From the NCBI GenBank assembly GCA_038502055.1, contig JAXRKN010000044.1, forward strand, positions 1,956,001 to 2,020,000: DNA of 64,000 bases. Reading direction: 5' to 3'. Shown here piece by piece: positions 27,001 to 38,600 of this stretch. The position numbers and the translations under genes were made by a program. The notes below the pieces were generated by a model. The model worked only from the letters and a program-made list of their open reading frames with translations. It had not been told where the DNA came from and ran no database searches. Numbering within the stretch: the stretch's first letter is position 1; every line of letters starts with the position of its first letter. This DNA is from Tanytarsus gracilentus. Lineage: Eukaryota > Arthropoda > Insecta > Diptera > Chironomidae.

Positions 27001-30000
27001 AAATCCCACACAAAATTTCATCCAAGTTCGACATTAATTGCTCGCTTATATAAAAATCCAAAAATCATTCGCATGTTAAACAATTTTTTGCTCGCATCTT
27101 AATGAAGCGTAAAGTTTATAAAAGCGACAAATGTGCACAAATGTCTGCAATTTAGATTGTAATTCGTGCTTAAACAGCAGCAGTTTAAATATAAGTAAAT
27201 TGTACAAAAATGTGATTGCAAAAAAACCATTCGGCGCCATTGGAGTTTGAGTGAATGCTCAGAAAAATGTTTAATAAAAAATGCAGTGGTGATTTTCAAG
27301 TTGCGGAACATAAAAATAGATTTTTTAAATTTTATTAAAAATTTAAAAATCTTTAATATTAAAATTCAATTTGTTTACGTCCCAAAATCCACCCACAACT
27401 CTCAAATAATGTTTACAAAGTATTTTCATTTTTATTCAAATCAACATTCATTGCATGTTGTTTGCCAATGGATAGCGAAAAAAAAATTGTGTTGACTTTA
27501 ACAAACCAGCAAAAAAAAACGCAAAAAAGTAGTCAGGCAACTGGATTCCATGTCATCCCGCAACTCACCGCGCTCGGTTGGTTTTTAAAAAAGTGTATGA
27601 ATTAATTAATAACGATATCACTTGAAATTTCCTCGATTGCCATCAAGTTGACTTGATTATGCACGCGAATGTGCAGTTATGAGGTTTCATAATCTTCGCA
27701 AAGACTTCTTCTTAGTTGCAAACTGCAGTTGTTGACTTAATTTTATATAAATATGTTAATTTCTCATCTTTTATGGAGGAGAGATGAGATGTGCATCATG
27801 AGAGTCAAGGAGAGGAAATTTTTAAAATTAATAAATTTATTTCAACGGTTTTATAAAATTTAAAAAAATTCTAAAAATATTTAACATCTTTTTTAAAGTT
27901 TAAAAATTGCCCACACTTCGGCCGCCCATCAGCAAACACAATAGTTTTACAGCATGAACATCATCATCATAGTGTCATGTCTTAAAGGGAACTAATTGCG
28001 AGCGTGTCATACATGAATAATAACTACGCGCTTCCGAGTGTTCTATGTGCATTAATTACTTTTTCAAAACATGCTACTTCACCATCAGTCTGTCATCAAG
28101 AATGCAGCCATGAATTTCACTTTGTATGTTAAATTTTAGAATTCAAACAAAATTCATGCGACAGTTATGAATGTGCACGATTTTTATACTCACTTCAATT
28201 AATGTAAATTTTAACTTCTTTTTATGGCCGGGAGGGAAAAAGTGACGCCAATTATTTTTGTATGATGGAACTTTTCAATATTTCCTTATAAATCTTGTGA
28301 GTTTATTGTAATTTGTGAGAAAATTATTGTAAGTTATTTTAAATGGGTTTGTGAATAAATTCAGGAACATTAAAAATTTAAAAAATTTACTTTCTCAAAA
28401 AATTATTTTTGTAAAACAAATTTAATATTTTTTAAATAAAATTTTTACTGTTCCTTAAACCCCATTCAAATCCCATCACTAAAGTGTTATTCAAATTGCA
28501 CTCTCAAGCCATAATTTGCATTCTTACATTTCAATTTTGATTCAAACGAATAAAAAGTATTTCGAAGTGAGATTTCTTGAATAAATTGCCGATTTATGAA
28601 TATTATTATGGCAATACATTTACGAATATTTTATGCCGAACGAAAATTATATAGCGCCAGACAAATTGAACAAACACGCGATAGAGGAAAATTGTTATTG
28701 TTAGAGGCTTAAAACGTTTTCTTTTATTGCGTTGAGATTTGGATTTGTGGAACGATCGGATTAGAAGGGAATGTCGAGTGTGTGCACGCTTGAGGTATTC
28801 GTGGATGAGAGAAAAATAAACAAGTGGTTTTAAAATTTAATTTAATTGAATTTTTTGAATGAAATAATTTTAATTTTTAAATTGCAAAACATTTTTAAAT
28901 TTTTTTTATCAAATTTTGTAATTTTATAAATCAAATAATTAAATTTCAAATCTTGTAAACTAATTTTATAAATCCACAATATCTCGATCGAATTTAATCA
29001 ATTTAAAATCTCAATTGGAAAAGTTTCAATCTTTAATGTCATTCAGCTTTAATTGAATGAAATACAAAATTGAATTGTTCTCAATTTTCTCATCCAATGT
29101 CTTTCCCATGTGGCACCTTTCGATAAGCTTTAATCTCTTTTTCGTTTGAAATTATTCAACTACATGATTTTTACATTCTCCGAATTTTTGTATCGAGTAG
29201 CGAGAATTTTTCATAAAATATTCCAAGCGTGTCGCGAGACATAAATTTTTTTATCGAGAGAGATTTTTGTATGTAATGAAATAATATGAAAATTGCATTT
29301 TTTTATGATCGATCGGGAGCTAAAAAATTACGATGAAATACGTGAAAATTAATGGGATGGTAAATATTCAAGGGTTTGAAGTTTTATTGTAAAATTTTAA
29401 AATTATGCGAAAAAAAATTTGAATTACAATAAAACTTCCTAAAAAGTTTCTCAATTCAAGCTCACAAAGGTCATTAAATAAATTGCGATTGACATTAGCG
29501 AAAGCTGTCGCTGTTGTGTTTTTTCGCATTTGAAACAATAAAAAAGAAAAAGGCGATGATAAGAAATGCCGAGCACGATTGTCAACCTTTTGACATGCAG
29601 ATATGGCGTTCGACGTTGAGGCAGTTGTCATTCTCCATTTAGGCGCAAATAGTGTGCGAAGGCTATTCGAAAATATTAAACAAAAGATGGAAAAATTGAA
29701 GATGAAATTTTTCATAGGTTTGACACACTGTGTGCCGTCTGCTCATGGCACATGAGAAAGCATAATTGTTGTGGAGCTGAATGGACAATTATCGTAAAGC
29801 TTTTAAAATTGTGTAAATTTCGTTTAAATTTCTTCAAAAGAAAAATTTTAAATCAATTTTATTCAATTTTTTAAAAAATTCCTTTTTTTAAGAATTTTCT
29901 TCCCTTGAACATTATTTCACATCACAGGCTGTTTCATAGCTGAAACTGACATGCGTAACATTAAAGTTCGAAAATTTTATTAGCAGAAAAATTTGCGACA

Positions 30001-33000
30001 GAAGTCAAATAAACTTGAAACATTTTGTGAGTCCAGCAATTTATTCTTGCGGCAAATGTAAAAAAGATTTTCTCTTGCGGAAAAAATTTAAAATTATTTT
30101 TCTAATAAAAAAATAATTTTGTTCAAATATAAATTAAGATTAAAATTTGAATTTTGTGTTAATGTCGCAAATTTTTGCGATTGGACTCCGGAAAAGGAAA
30201 AATAAATTAAAATAGAAATAAATCAGAAATTTATACCTGTCATAAAAGTTTACGCAAAATTCAATAAGTAAGTCAAACATTTCCTCTCCATAATGTTCAT
30301 TAATTTATGAGTTATTAGCGCTTTATACTTGACCTTAAAATTAATTTTTTAAATATTTTTTTCGAAATCATCTTTATTGCTACCCATAAAACTTTACAAC
30401 CCCTCAAAAAAGACCAATCCTCTCTAAATCACCCTTTGGCACCTTCTTAGGTAATTCTCCGAAAAACAAAACATCAATAAAACTCTTTTTCTTCTCTTTT
30501 CTCTTTAGAAGTGTCGGCAATTGTTATCAAAATAAACAAAACACCCACTCGAAAGAGAAATATTTTTCATGCTCAGCAAAAAAAACATTTCGGGGTTCAT
30601 TGATGTTTTGAATGGCAACTTTAAAGAAGCAAAAGGAAGAAGAAAAGCAATAAAAGACACACACGATGAAATTTTGGATAAGAGATAAATTTTAAGGTAT
30701 GGACACTAAATAGTTCATTAAAATTGCAATTTCAATTAGCAGAAATTTAACGACAAAACTAAATAAAATTATTTCTAAAACCCCGCAAAATTTCTAACTC
30801 TAAAAAAATTGAGTGAGTACGGACATTATAGGCATGGCATGTGTCGCTAAAACGAGAGTGAAATCTACCTCCATATCCAAAAAAAATTTATTATGCGTCT
30901 CATAAAAATCCAGATGGTGAAAAGATTACTTTATCATCATTCCTTTATATTTCATAATCTAGCTCTAGCATGAGAGAGTCATCCCTTACTTAAACGCACA
31001 CCAATGTAGATTTTTTCAGAAATTGATTCTCAAAATTTCATGTTTTAAAATTTTCTAGTTTTTTTTGCATTTTTCTTGATTTGAAATTTCTTTGAACCAA
31101 AAAAATACTTCACAATGCATTATTTATGTCACATCTCCTTAAATGATATCCTGGCATGTAAAGGCAACAAAAGATGTCAATAACATCGTAGAATGTAATG
31201 AGATTCTTACACACACACACGCACATGAAGATTGATTATTTTCCACATATATTCATCAAAATAATAAAATGCTTTTCAAGTTTCACGTCGTGTCCTTGAT
31301 TTAGTCTTTGTGCTGTCAAGCTTCTCTCTCACAATTTTTTTAAGGGTACGGAAATGATGTCGAATAGAGGAGAGGAAATTTTGACGCAGTAAATGTTAGA
31401 TGGTGGTTGGTTGGTGCTGTATGTGAGTCGGATGTACTGAATTGTGGGAATTTTTTTAAAAGGGAGGAAATTTAGTCAGTAAATTGGATGAAAAGAAATT
31501 TTTTTGTAGACTTAAAGAGGAGAAAAACTTTAATGAAAAAGTGGTTAAAAGCACCAGAAAGTAAAATTTGAATTCACTAATTAACGATTGACCCGAATAT
31601 TTTCAAAAATTATTAAATCGTTTTAAACTTTACAGAAAATATTGAAATTCATACTTGTACATATTGCGCAATATATTTAGGCGAATTTCCCACAATAAAA
31701 ACACAGTTTTTATCTTTAGCTTAACAGAACCATGTGGTCAGTCTATAATAAAGTATTTTCATCCCGAAAGTAATTCCTGTCACATCCTTCCACTTAATCC
31801 CTATCCAAAACTACTTTGAACTTGATAACATCTCACTTACCAGCTCAAACTTGTCAAAGCTGTTGAAGTAACGGTTGCTGTTGGGAGTTCGATGATAGTA
31901 ATCCATTTTTTATGCGACTCGTTTTCCTCCACACTCGAATGTGATTAATTATGAAGCTTGCGGCAATTTTTTCTCTCCTTGATAAATTTTTATTGTTAAA
32001 TTTTTTGTCACTGTGAATTTTTTCCCGATTTTTTTCTAAATTTCACTCACTTATTTTTTTATATTGCGCTCCTGAAATGAGAAAATTAAAAGGATTCATC
32101 ATGACTTGCTTTGATAATGTGAAAATTCATCTTGCGAGGAGAATTTTTAGCGCTCAACAACTTTTGGGTTTATCTTTTAAAACTTTTCTTAAAAATTTCA
32201 TATTAAAAATTTTTCCCATCAAAAAAAAACTTTTCTCGAGTGAGAAAAAGAATGACAAATTCACATTTACGAAAAGCGTCTGAGAAATTTATGTGGCAGC
32301 GAAGGAAAATTGCAGTTGATAAAAAAAGAGTTTTCTTCTTCCTCATCTGCTGCATTGAAAAGGGAAGTCTGTGTATGTGTTTGTGTTGACATAAAACTTT
32401 ATCGTTGAAAAAAGAAGTGAGAAAAAGTTGCAATTTTATCGCATGAAAAAATTAAAATGACAATAAAAGAGAATTTTTAATAAAATTAAAAAAAAAGCTT
32501 TCGTAAGCTCAATTAAAGTTTTTAATACAAAAGCTTAAAGTTTTTTAAATATCAAAACTTTTTGAAAAACAAAAAAGCTCAAAATTAACTTTTAAATATT
32601 TACAAATATGATTTTAATTTTAATGCTTTTTAAACCCGTTCAAAAACTAAAAGCTTTTATTCCATATCATTTTATTAACACGTTCAAACGACCCCAATTT
32701 AACACAAAAAAGCTCACTTATATGGAAAATTATTGTGTGTACATGCATGAAAGTTTTCCCTCCCAATCGATGGCTTGCACATTCTAAATTGTATGTTAAA
32801 ATGATAAAATTTTATTGAAAAAAGGGGAAAGAAGTGACGAGATATGATCGCATATGAGGGAGTTGGAATTTTCGAAAAAAGTCAGCGAAGCTTATCGGAT
32901 ATATTTTGATATTATTACATTAGATTCGTGTCCTTTCTCGTATGACTCGCATTTCTAATCCCATTTCATACTGAATGAAAGAAGAAGGCAAAAAGGGTCT

Positions 33001-34348
33001 ATAAAATGTTGAAGTTTACGAACTTCTGCCACATAAAACTGTCATGACGAATCACATTGTTTGTGTGTATGCGCATCGCGGCCTTTTATCAATTTTTGAA
33101 TTATCGATTAAAGCCCACATCGAAAATTGATATTATGTGCAAGAAATTGTTCATCATCGTACAACAATGGCATAAACATTTTGATGATCATAAACGAACG
33201 AGCTATCAACAATATTCAATCTTAATTTTGTCACAACGTAAGAAATCGATTGAATAAAAATTAAGAAGGTAATGTAATTCTAATTATAGTAAAATTGAAT
33301 TTTAACGACTGACTTTGTGAAAACCATATTAATTTTTTTAACAGCATTTAATTTTTTGTTTGAAATATCAGAAAGTGTGTCAACCCACGTGATGCCAGAA
33401 AAATTTCATTTTATATATTAGAAAATTAAAAATAAACGACCGCAAAATTTTCTGCATGAATTCTTAGAGCATTGATATATTATGAGATGTAATAAGATTC
33501 TCGCTTTGTTTTCCAGCACACCAACCTAATCTTGTTTAAGCTTTCCAATCTTTCTTATATGAGGAAAATGTTTGAGAAAGGAGCAAAGGCAGCCAGCATA
33601 AAGTTCATAAATGATTTTCTTCTTTTTTGTCTTTATTTTTTAATATAAAACTTTTAGAATTTTTTAAAAATTTCTAAAGCTCTTCATATTTTTTTCATAT
33701 TTCACTTCTTAAAAGTTTTCTCTCCTTGCAAAATTTTTCTTTCATGTTTTTCTTCACACACACTCACGGCATCATCATGTGCCTCACTTTCATCTCAAAT
33801 GCAAATTTTCTTTTTTTGCTTACACTCAAATGTTGAGAACAAGTGGTCTAAAAATTCTTAAGTTTTTTCAAGTGCTTTTAAAAATTTTTGTAACATTTTT
33901 TTTAAATTTAGATGTCTAGCAGTCCAAAAAGCGACTGCAATATTTTTTATTCTACTAGCTGGGTTGAAAAGAAAGCTGGTAAACAAGCGTAAGAAGAAAA
34001 ACTTCTCGTTTCATTAGATTTTCTTCCACTTTTTTTGGGTGTTTTCCCGCAGAAAAAAACTTTGCACGACCTTTGTATTTTTCATAGGGAAAAAAGGAAA
34101 ATTGTTTATGGCTGTCCGAATGTAAATAGCCATGTAAGTTAAGAGAAAATAGGCGGAAAATGGTGTAAGTGGAAAATATCCGTTCAATGGTGCGTGCAAG
34201 TGAGCTTTTGAGAGTCCCTCGAGGGTGTGATAAAAAAAGAAGAAAAGATTTTTTTAATTCTCTCAAAGTTTTGTTCAATTTTAAACAATTTTTAAGAAAT
34301 TCGAGTAAATTAAATTTTTACTTTCAAAGGAATTCTCGCAAAAAGATT
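18034..34348. other. AT-rich non-coding region
   Basis: 16 kb with no supported gene. The longest open frame (29368-29715, minus) has no recognisable motif. It holds an (AC)n run near 31209, T-rich tracts near 22510, and dispersed GGRTGGACACT-like motifs (25148, 26359, 30698). Confidence 0.6.
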
Positions 34349-34617
34349 TTTTAGCGTAACCCACAAAATGGAGTAATTTTTTATGTTCATCTTTCCGTCT
34401 GTCCAATTAAAAATTTAGGTTCTAAAGACCTAGGGTTTTAAGTTGGGTCTTAAGGTCAAATTTTAAAAGAATTTACTTCAATAATTTTTTACGATGTGTC
34501 TTCAAAACTTTTAATATTTTTTGATATATCTTTGAGGTTATGTTTTTCTCAACTACTAATCTGATACCATTGGTTACGCGGCAACACCCACAAGTGGGGG
34601 TTGAATCATTTTTTAAT
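34349..34617 (+). mobile_element. Short relative of the hairpin-ended element
   Basis: The left end TTTTTTAGCGTAACCCAC and the right end GGTTACGCGGCAACACCCAC, followed by AAGTGGGGGTTGAATCATT, match those of the 9.7-kb element. The ~200-bp core lacks the big tandem arrays. This is probably closer to the basic form of the family. Confidence 0.65.
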
Positions 34618-34890
34618 TAATTTTTTTTCATATGCAAAACTCGTTGAATTGAAAGAATGAGTTAGAGTTGAGAAGAATGAAAGCCAACGAATTCCATTAC
34701 GCTAGGAAAAAGGCCCGAAGTTGAACAATAAGAAAAGCTCGCGGACGAAACAAAAAAATAAGAGAAATTCCTTTATTTATTAAATACCATGCTTTCTCTC
34801 CTTCCCTGAATATCATAAAAACAAGATGGGTCTGCAAACGGCGTTGCCATTTCCAATAGCTCCGCATAGATTAGTACCCTACTCCGTTGC

Positions 34891-35255
34891 AATGGGCATT
34901 AGTGGCACTCCTGACCGACCATGATGGACATTCCTCAAAAATCGTCAGTGTCAATCGATTCCTGATGCAATGACGAGTTCAACGACATACATGAAGCCAT
35001 AGTTCTGAAAAATGGACATTAGTGGCACTCCTGGCCGGCCATGATGGACATTCCTCAAAAATCGTCAGTGTCAATCGATTCCTGATGCAATGACGAGTTC
35101 AACGACATACATGAAGCCATAGTTCTGAAAAATGGACATTAGTGGCACTCCTGGCCATCCATGATGGACATTCCTCTAAAATCGTCAATGTCAATCGATT
35201 CCTGATGCAATTACGAGTTCAACGATACCCATGAAACCATATAAGAGAAAATTTG
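34891..35255 (+). repeat. 120-bp tandem repeat, three units
   Basis: AGTGGCACTCCTG recurs at 34901, 35021 and 35141, a period of exactly 120. Units 2 and 3 are nearly identical. A fourth, diverged start is visible near 35263 (AAAGGACATTTTTGCACTC). Confidence 0.92.
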
Positions 35256-35416
35256 TATGAAAAAGGACATTTTTGCACTCAGGGACGGTCCTTGGAGGGT
35301 CGTACCTCAAAACTAAATACTTCTTGCACAACTAGAACCAAAATCCGATCTTTAGCCACAAACCCGAGTCAAATCCGACCAGCCGTTCTTGAGATATGGC
35401 GTTCACTAAGATCGTA

Positions 35417-35458
35417 AGAAAGTGAGAAAGTGAGAAAGTGAGAAAGTGAGAAAGTAAG
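35417..35458 (+). repeat. (GAGAAAGT)n microsatellite, about five units
   Basis: Tandem AAGTGAGAAAGTGAG inside the TIR element. Confidence 0.9.
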
Positions 35459-35644
35459 ATGACTTAAATGGCTCTAACTCCTCGTAGGAGCAACCGATTT
35501 CAAATCTGTTTTCGCCAGTTTGTAGGGTTTGGCTAGGCCTATCATTTGAGCATATGTTTTGGAATTGAACAATGTAATGTCTTGGCACTAGGGGCCGAAA
35601 ACAGGTTTTGGAAAAATCCAAAATTAATATATAGCGGAGCTATA

Positions 35645-38600
35645 ATATGTTGGTAATTTTTTTGCCCACTTCTCATACGAACACAATACTATTTTTTTCG
35701 ATATTTTAGTCTATGTACAAAAATGCCACGAGTTTGTGTTGTTTACAATTTTTTTTATATAAAACAACTTTTCCATTGCTTCATGTGAAAATGCTGGTCA
35801 GCGAGGAAAAAAAATGGTCGAGATTGAAATGTGAGAGATGAATAAAGTTTTTTATGCTCAAGCACAGAGCGAAAGTTCTTGTTCGGAAAATTTTAAAGCC
35901 ACTACACAAAAAAGTTGCTGTTTACATTGTTCAGAAGTGTTTTTATATAAGCGTTTGATGGTTTTAATTAAGGCTTTAATAGAAAATATGAAGCTTTTCA
36001 GAGCCATCCAAAAATGGTTTTTATTATACTTAAAAATTATTTTAAAATATTTAAAAAAGCTTTTTTAAAAAGTTCTTAATTTTTTTTGAAAGCTTAAAAA
36101 GTTAAGGTAAAATTGAGAAAAAACTTATAAACTCTAAAAAATTAGCTTTCCAAAAGCTTTTGGAAAAACTCAAATATTTTTTCATCTCTCAACTGAAAAA
36201 TAACTTTTAAAAATATTCAAAACTTTAAATTTTCAAAGCTCCTGTTTTAAACCACAGCGTTGGTATACCGCTGATAATTAATTTTTGTTGATTCTACAAA
36301 ATTGATTTTTTTTCTTCTTCTACCTAATTTTCGTTTTTGTTTGTTCTTTACACAAACAAACCAAAAAGAGAAGAAGAAAAGTTTTTATCTCAACTGATGA
36401 AAGAAAATTTCGAACCCTCCAAAAAAATGAGAAAAAATCTTTAAGATGGAAGTTTCTTCCACAATAATAATCATATCTCACTAATTGGATCTGAAAAAGC
36501 CTTTTAATCCATTCACATTAATTAGAGGGGCTGTAACAGACAGAAATGAGTGAGAGAGGGATTGAAATCGATTAGCAGAAAGCCCATGAACTTTTTGATG
36601 ACTGAAAATCTCTTCAAAGTATCTTTTTTTTTGAGGGGAGAAAAAATTTAGGTCAATTTTCCGCTCTTCCTTCCTGCATTCCCGATATTTTTTTTCGTGA
36701 TTAATCTGTTATAATAAATATGACATTCCAGCTCGTTTCCCATTTTCATTTTGCTTCAATTTTTAAGTAAATTCCTCGATAAATTGAAAAATTTATAAAT
36801 TTTGATAGAAGAGAAAATGTTTAGAGAAGAAAATGCGAGAGGAATTTTATGTTTATTGTTAACCCATGGATTGAATTTTAAATTTTTAGAGGAAATTGTT
36901 CAGTTAATTTCTAAAGTTTTCAAATTATTTTGTTAATTCTAAAATTTAAAATTTCCAACCATCGTCTTTAAAAATCATAATCTCATCCATCATTGTGCTT
37001 TTATGCAAGAGTAGCTTTAAAAATTTCTCTTTTCATTCTCGTTTTAATGTCGCAAAAGTGAAGACAAGCAAGTAATTTTCCTCCTCCTCAGATAAGCACT
37101 GCCACTCTTACTTTAATACAAAATTCTCTTGCCTAGAAAAGCTTTTTTTCTTAGCTCGAGACGTGCAAGAAACGTAAAAGTGTAAGCGACGTTTCATTCG
37201 TCTATAAAAACTTTTTTCCTCTCTCTCCATTTCCTTCTTCTTCCTTCATTACTGCGACACACGTTTTACCGCTGCAAAAGTGACATTATTGTTTTTCTTA
37301 CACCATTTGAGCCATTATTTTGCAAGGAATGGTTGCAAAATAATTTAAAAATTTTAAAAAGCTTTTGATTTAGTTTTGCATTCTTACAAGTTTCTTTTGA
37401 GATTTTAAAAAGCTCTTAAATAAATTTTCAAAAACATCTTGATTATTTTTAAAACCCAACCATTGAAAAATTGCCATTCCTTTTGGCAGTAATAGTAGGA
37501 AGTAAAAAACAATATTAATAAAAAGAAGAAGAATGAAAAAATAAATTCTCGAAAAGCTTAATTTTGCCCTTTTGTTTTCGCTTCACCATAATTCTCCCTC
37601 ATTTCGGGAGAGAAAATTTAATACGAGATGATTTTTATGCCTGCTTTTATCTCTTTTCCTCGCTTTCGAAAATATTTTTACGACCATAAAAAATGTTTGC
37701 CTTTAAAATTTAATTACGTTCACTTTTATGTGCACATCGCCCTTTAATATTGGCTCGAGCATCTCATGTTGCTACAATTGTTGTTCACTATGAGAATGGC
37801 GGAATATAAAGGAGGGATTGCGGGCTGCTTTTTGTGGTCGATAAAGCTCGGAACAGTTGCTATTCCAGGGAGAAAGGAAAAAAGTTTTTCTCAGGAGTGA
37901 AATTTTTAGAGAATTTGTGTGAGGATTAAAAGCTTTTGCCTGCCTGCCGTTCGAGAGAAAAAGTCTTTCAGATATTTTTTTCGATGAGAGAAAAATTTTA
38001 CTTTTTTAAATAATTTTCCACAAATATTTTGCAATTTTTGACATCTCTTCTCTAAATCAACAACTCGGTTTTAATTATGACGCTTTTCCTCCGCACATTA
38101 AACATCAACAACTAATACCTCGAGAGTGAATGATAAATTTGATAACGAATTTTAATTAAAGTCAGGCGGAGAAATTTTCGTGCCTCTTCTCGCTTCCATC
38201 TTAAGCGATGATGAGAAACCATTTTAAGTGCTTGTCTAAATTCATTTCTCCACAGATGAAAACTGAATGAGCGAGATTTAATTAAATCCCCTCGGAAAAA
38301 TAAGTTTTTCACATTAAAAGCCTTCATGTCTTCTTCTTTGTTGCTCTTTTGTATCTCTTTATTACTTTACGTCAAATTTAGTGTTTTAAGAGTGAATAAA
38401 TTTGTAAAGTTTTCAAAAAGGCTTTTTAATAAATCTTTCAATTTTGAGCAGTCTTTTAAAAAAATAAAATTTTTGAAAAAACTCACAAAAGTTGTTAAAA
38501 AATCTCATTCAATAGTGCTTTAAAAGCTTTCCTATAAATTTAGAAAAGCTCTTGCATGAATTATCAAAAATTACAATTATGGGTTTTAAATTATTAAAAA

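Larger units (their letters stand above)
34856..35644 (+). mobile_element. TIR element (ATAGCTCCGC ends) with three 120-bp tandem units
   Basis: The left end ATAGCTCCGCATAGATTAG and the right end TATAGCGGAGCTATA form an inverted repeat. A TA target duplication flanking GCTCCGC is possible. Inside are three units of exactly 120 bp, a (GAGAAAGT)n tract (35417-35458), and sequence like CCGTTCTTGAGATATGGCG. No transposase is present. The 120-bp units are the same family as those in the 9.7-kb element, in the opposite orientation. Confidence 0.7.

Noticed and set aside
29368..29715. 115-codon open frame on the minus strand
   Set aside because: No recognisable domain, random AT-rich composition, no supporting splice partners.
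35406..35621. 71-codon frame in the TIR element
   Set aside because: Includes the GAGAAAGT microsatellite and shows no transposase motif.
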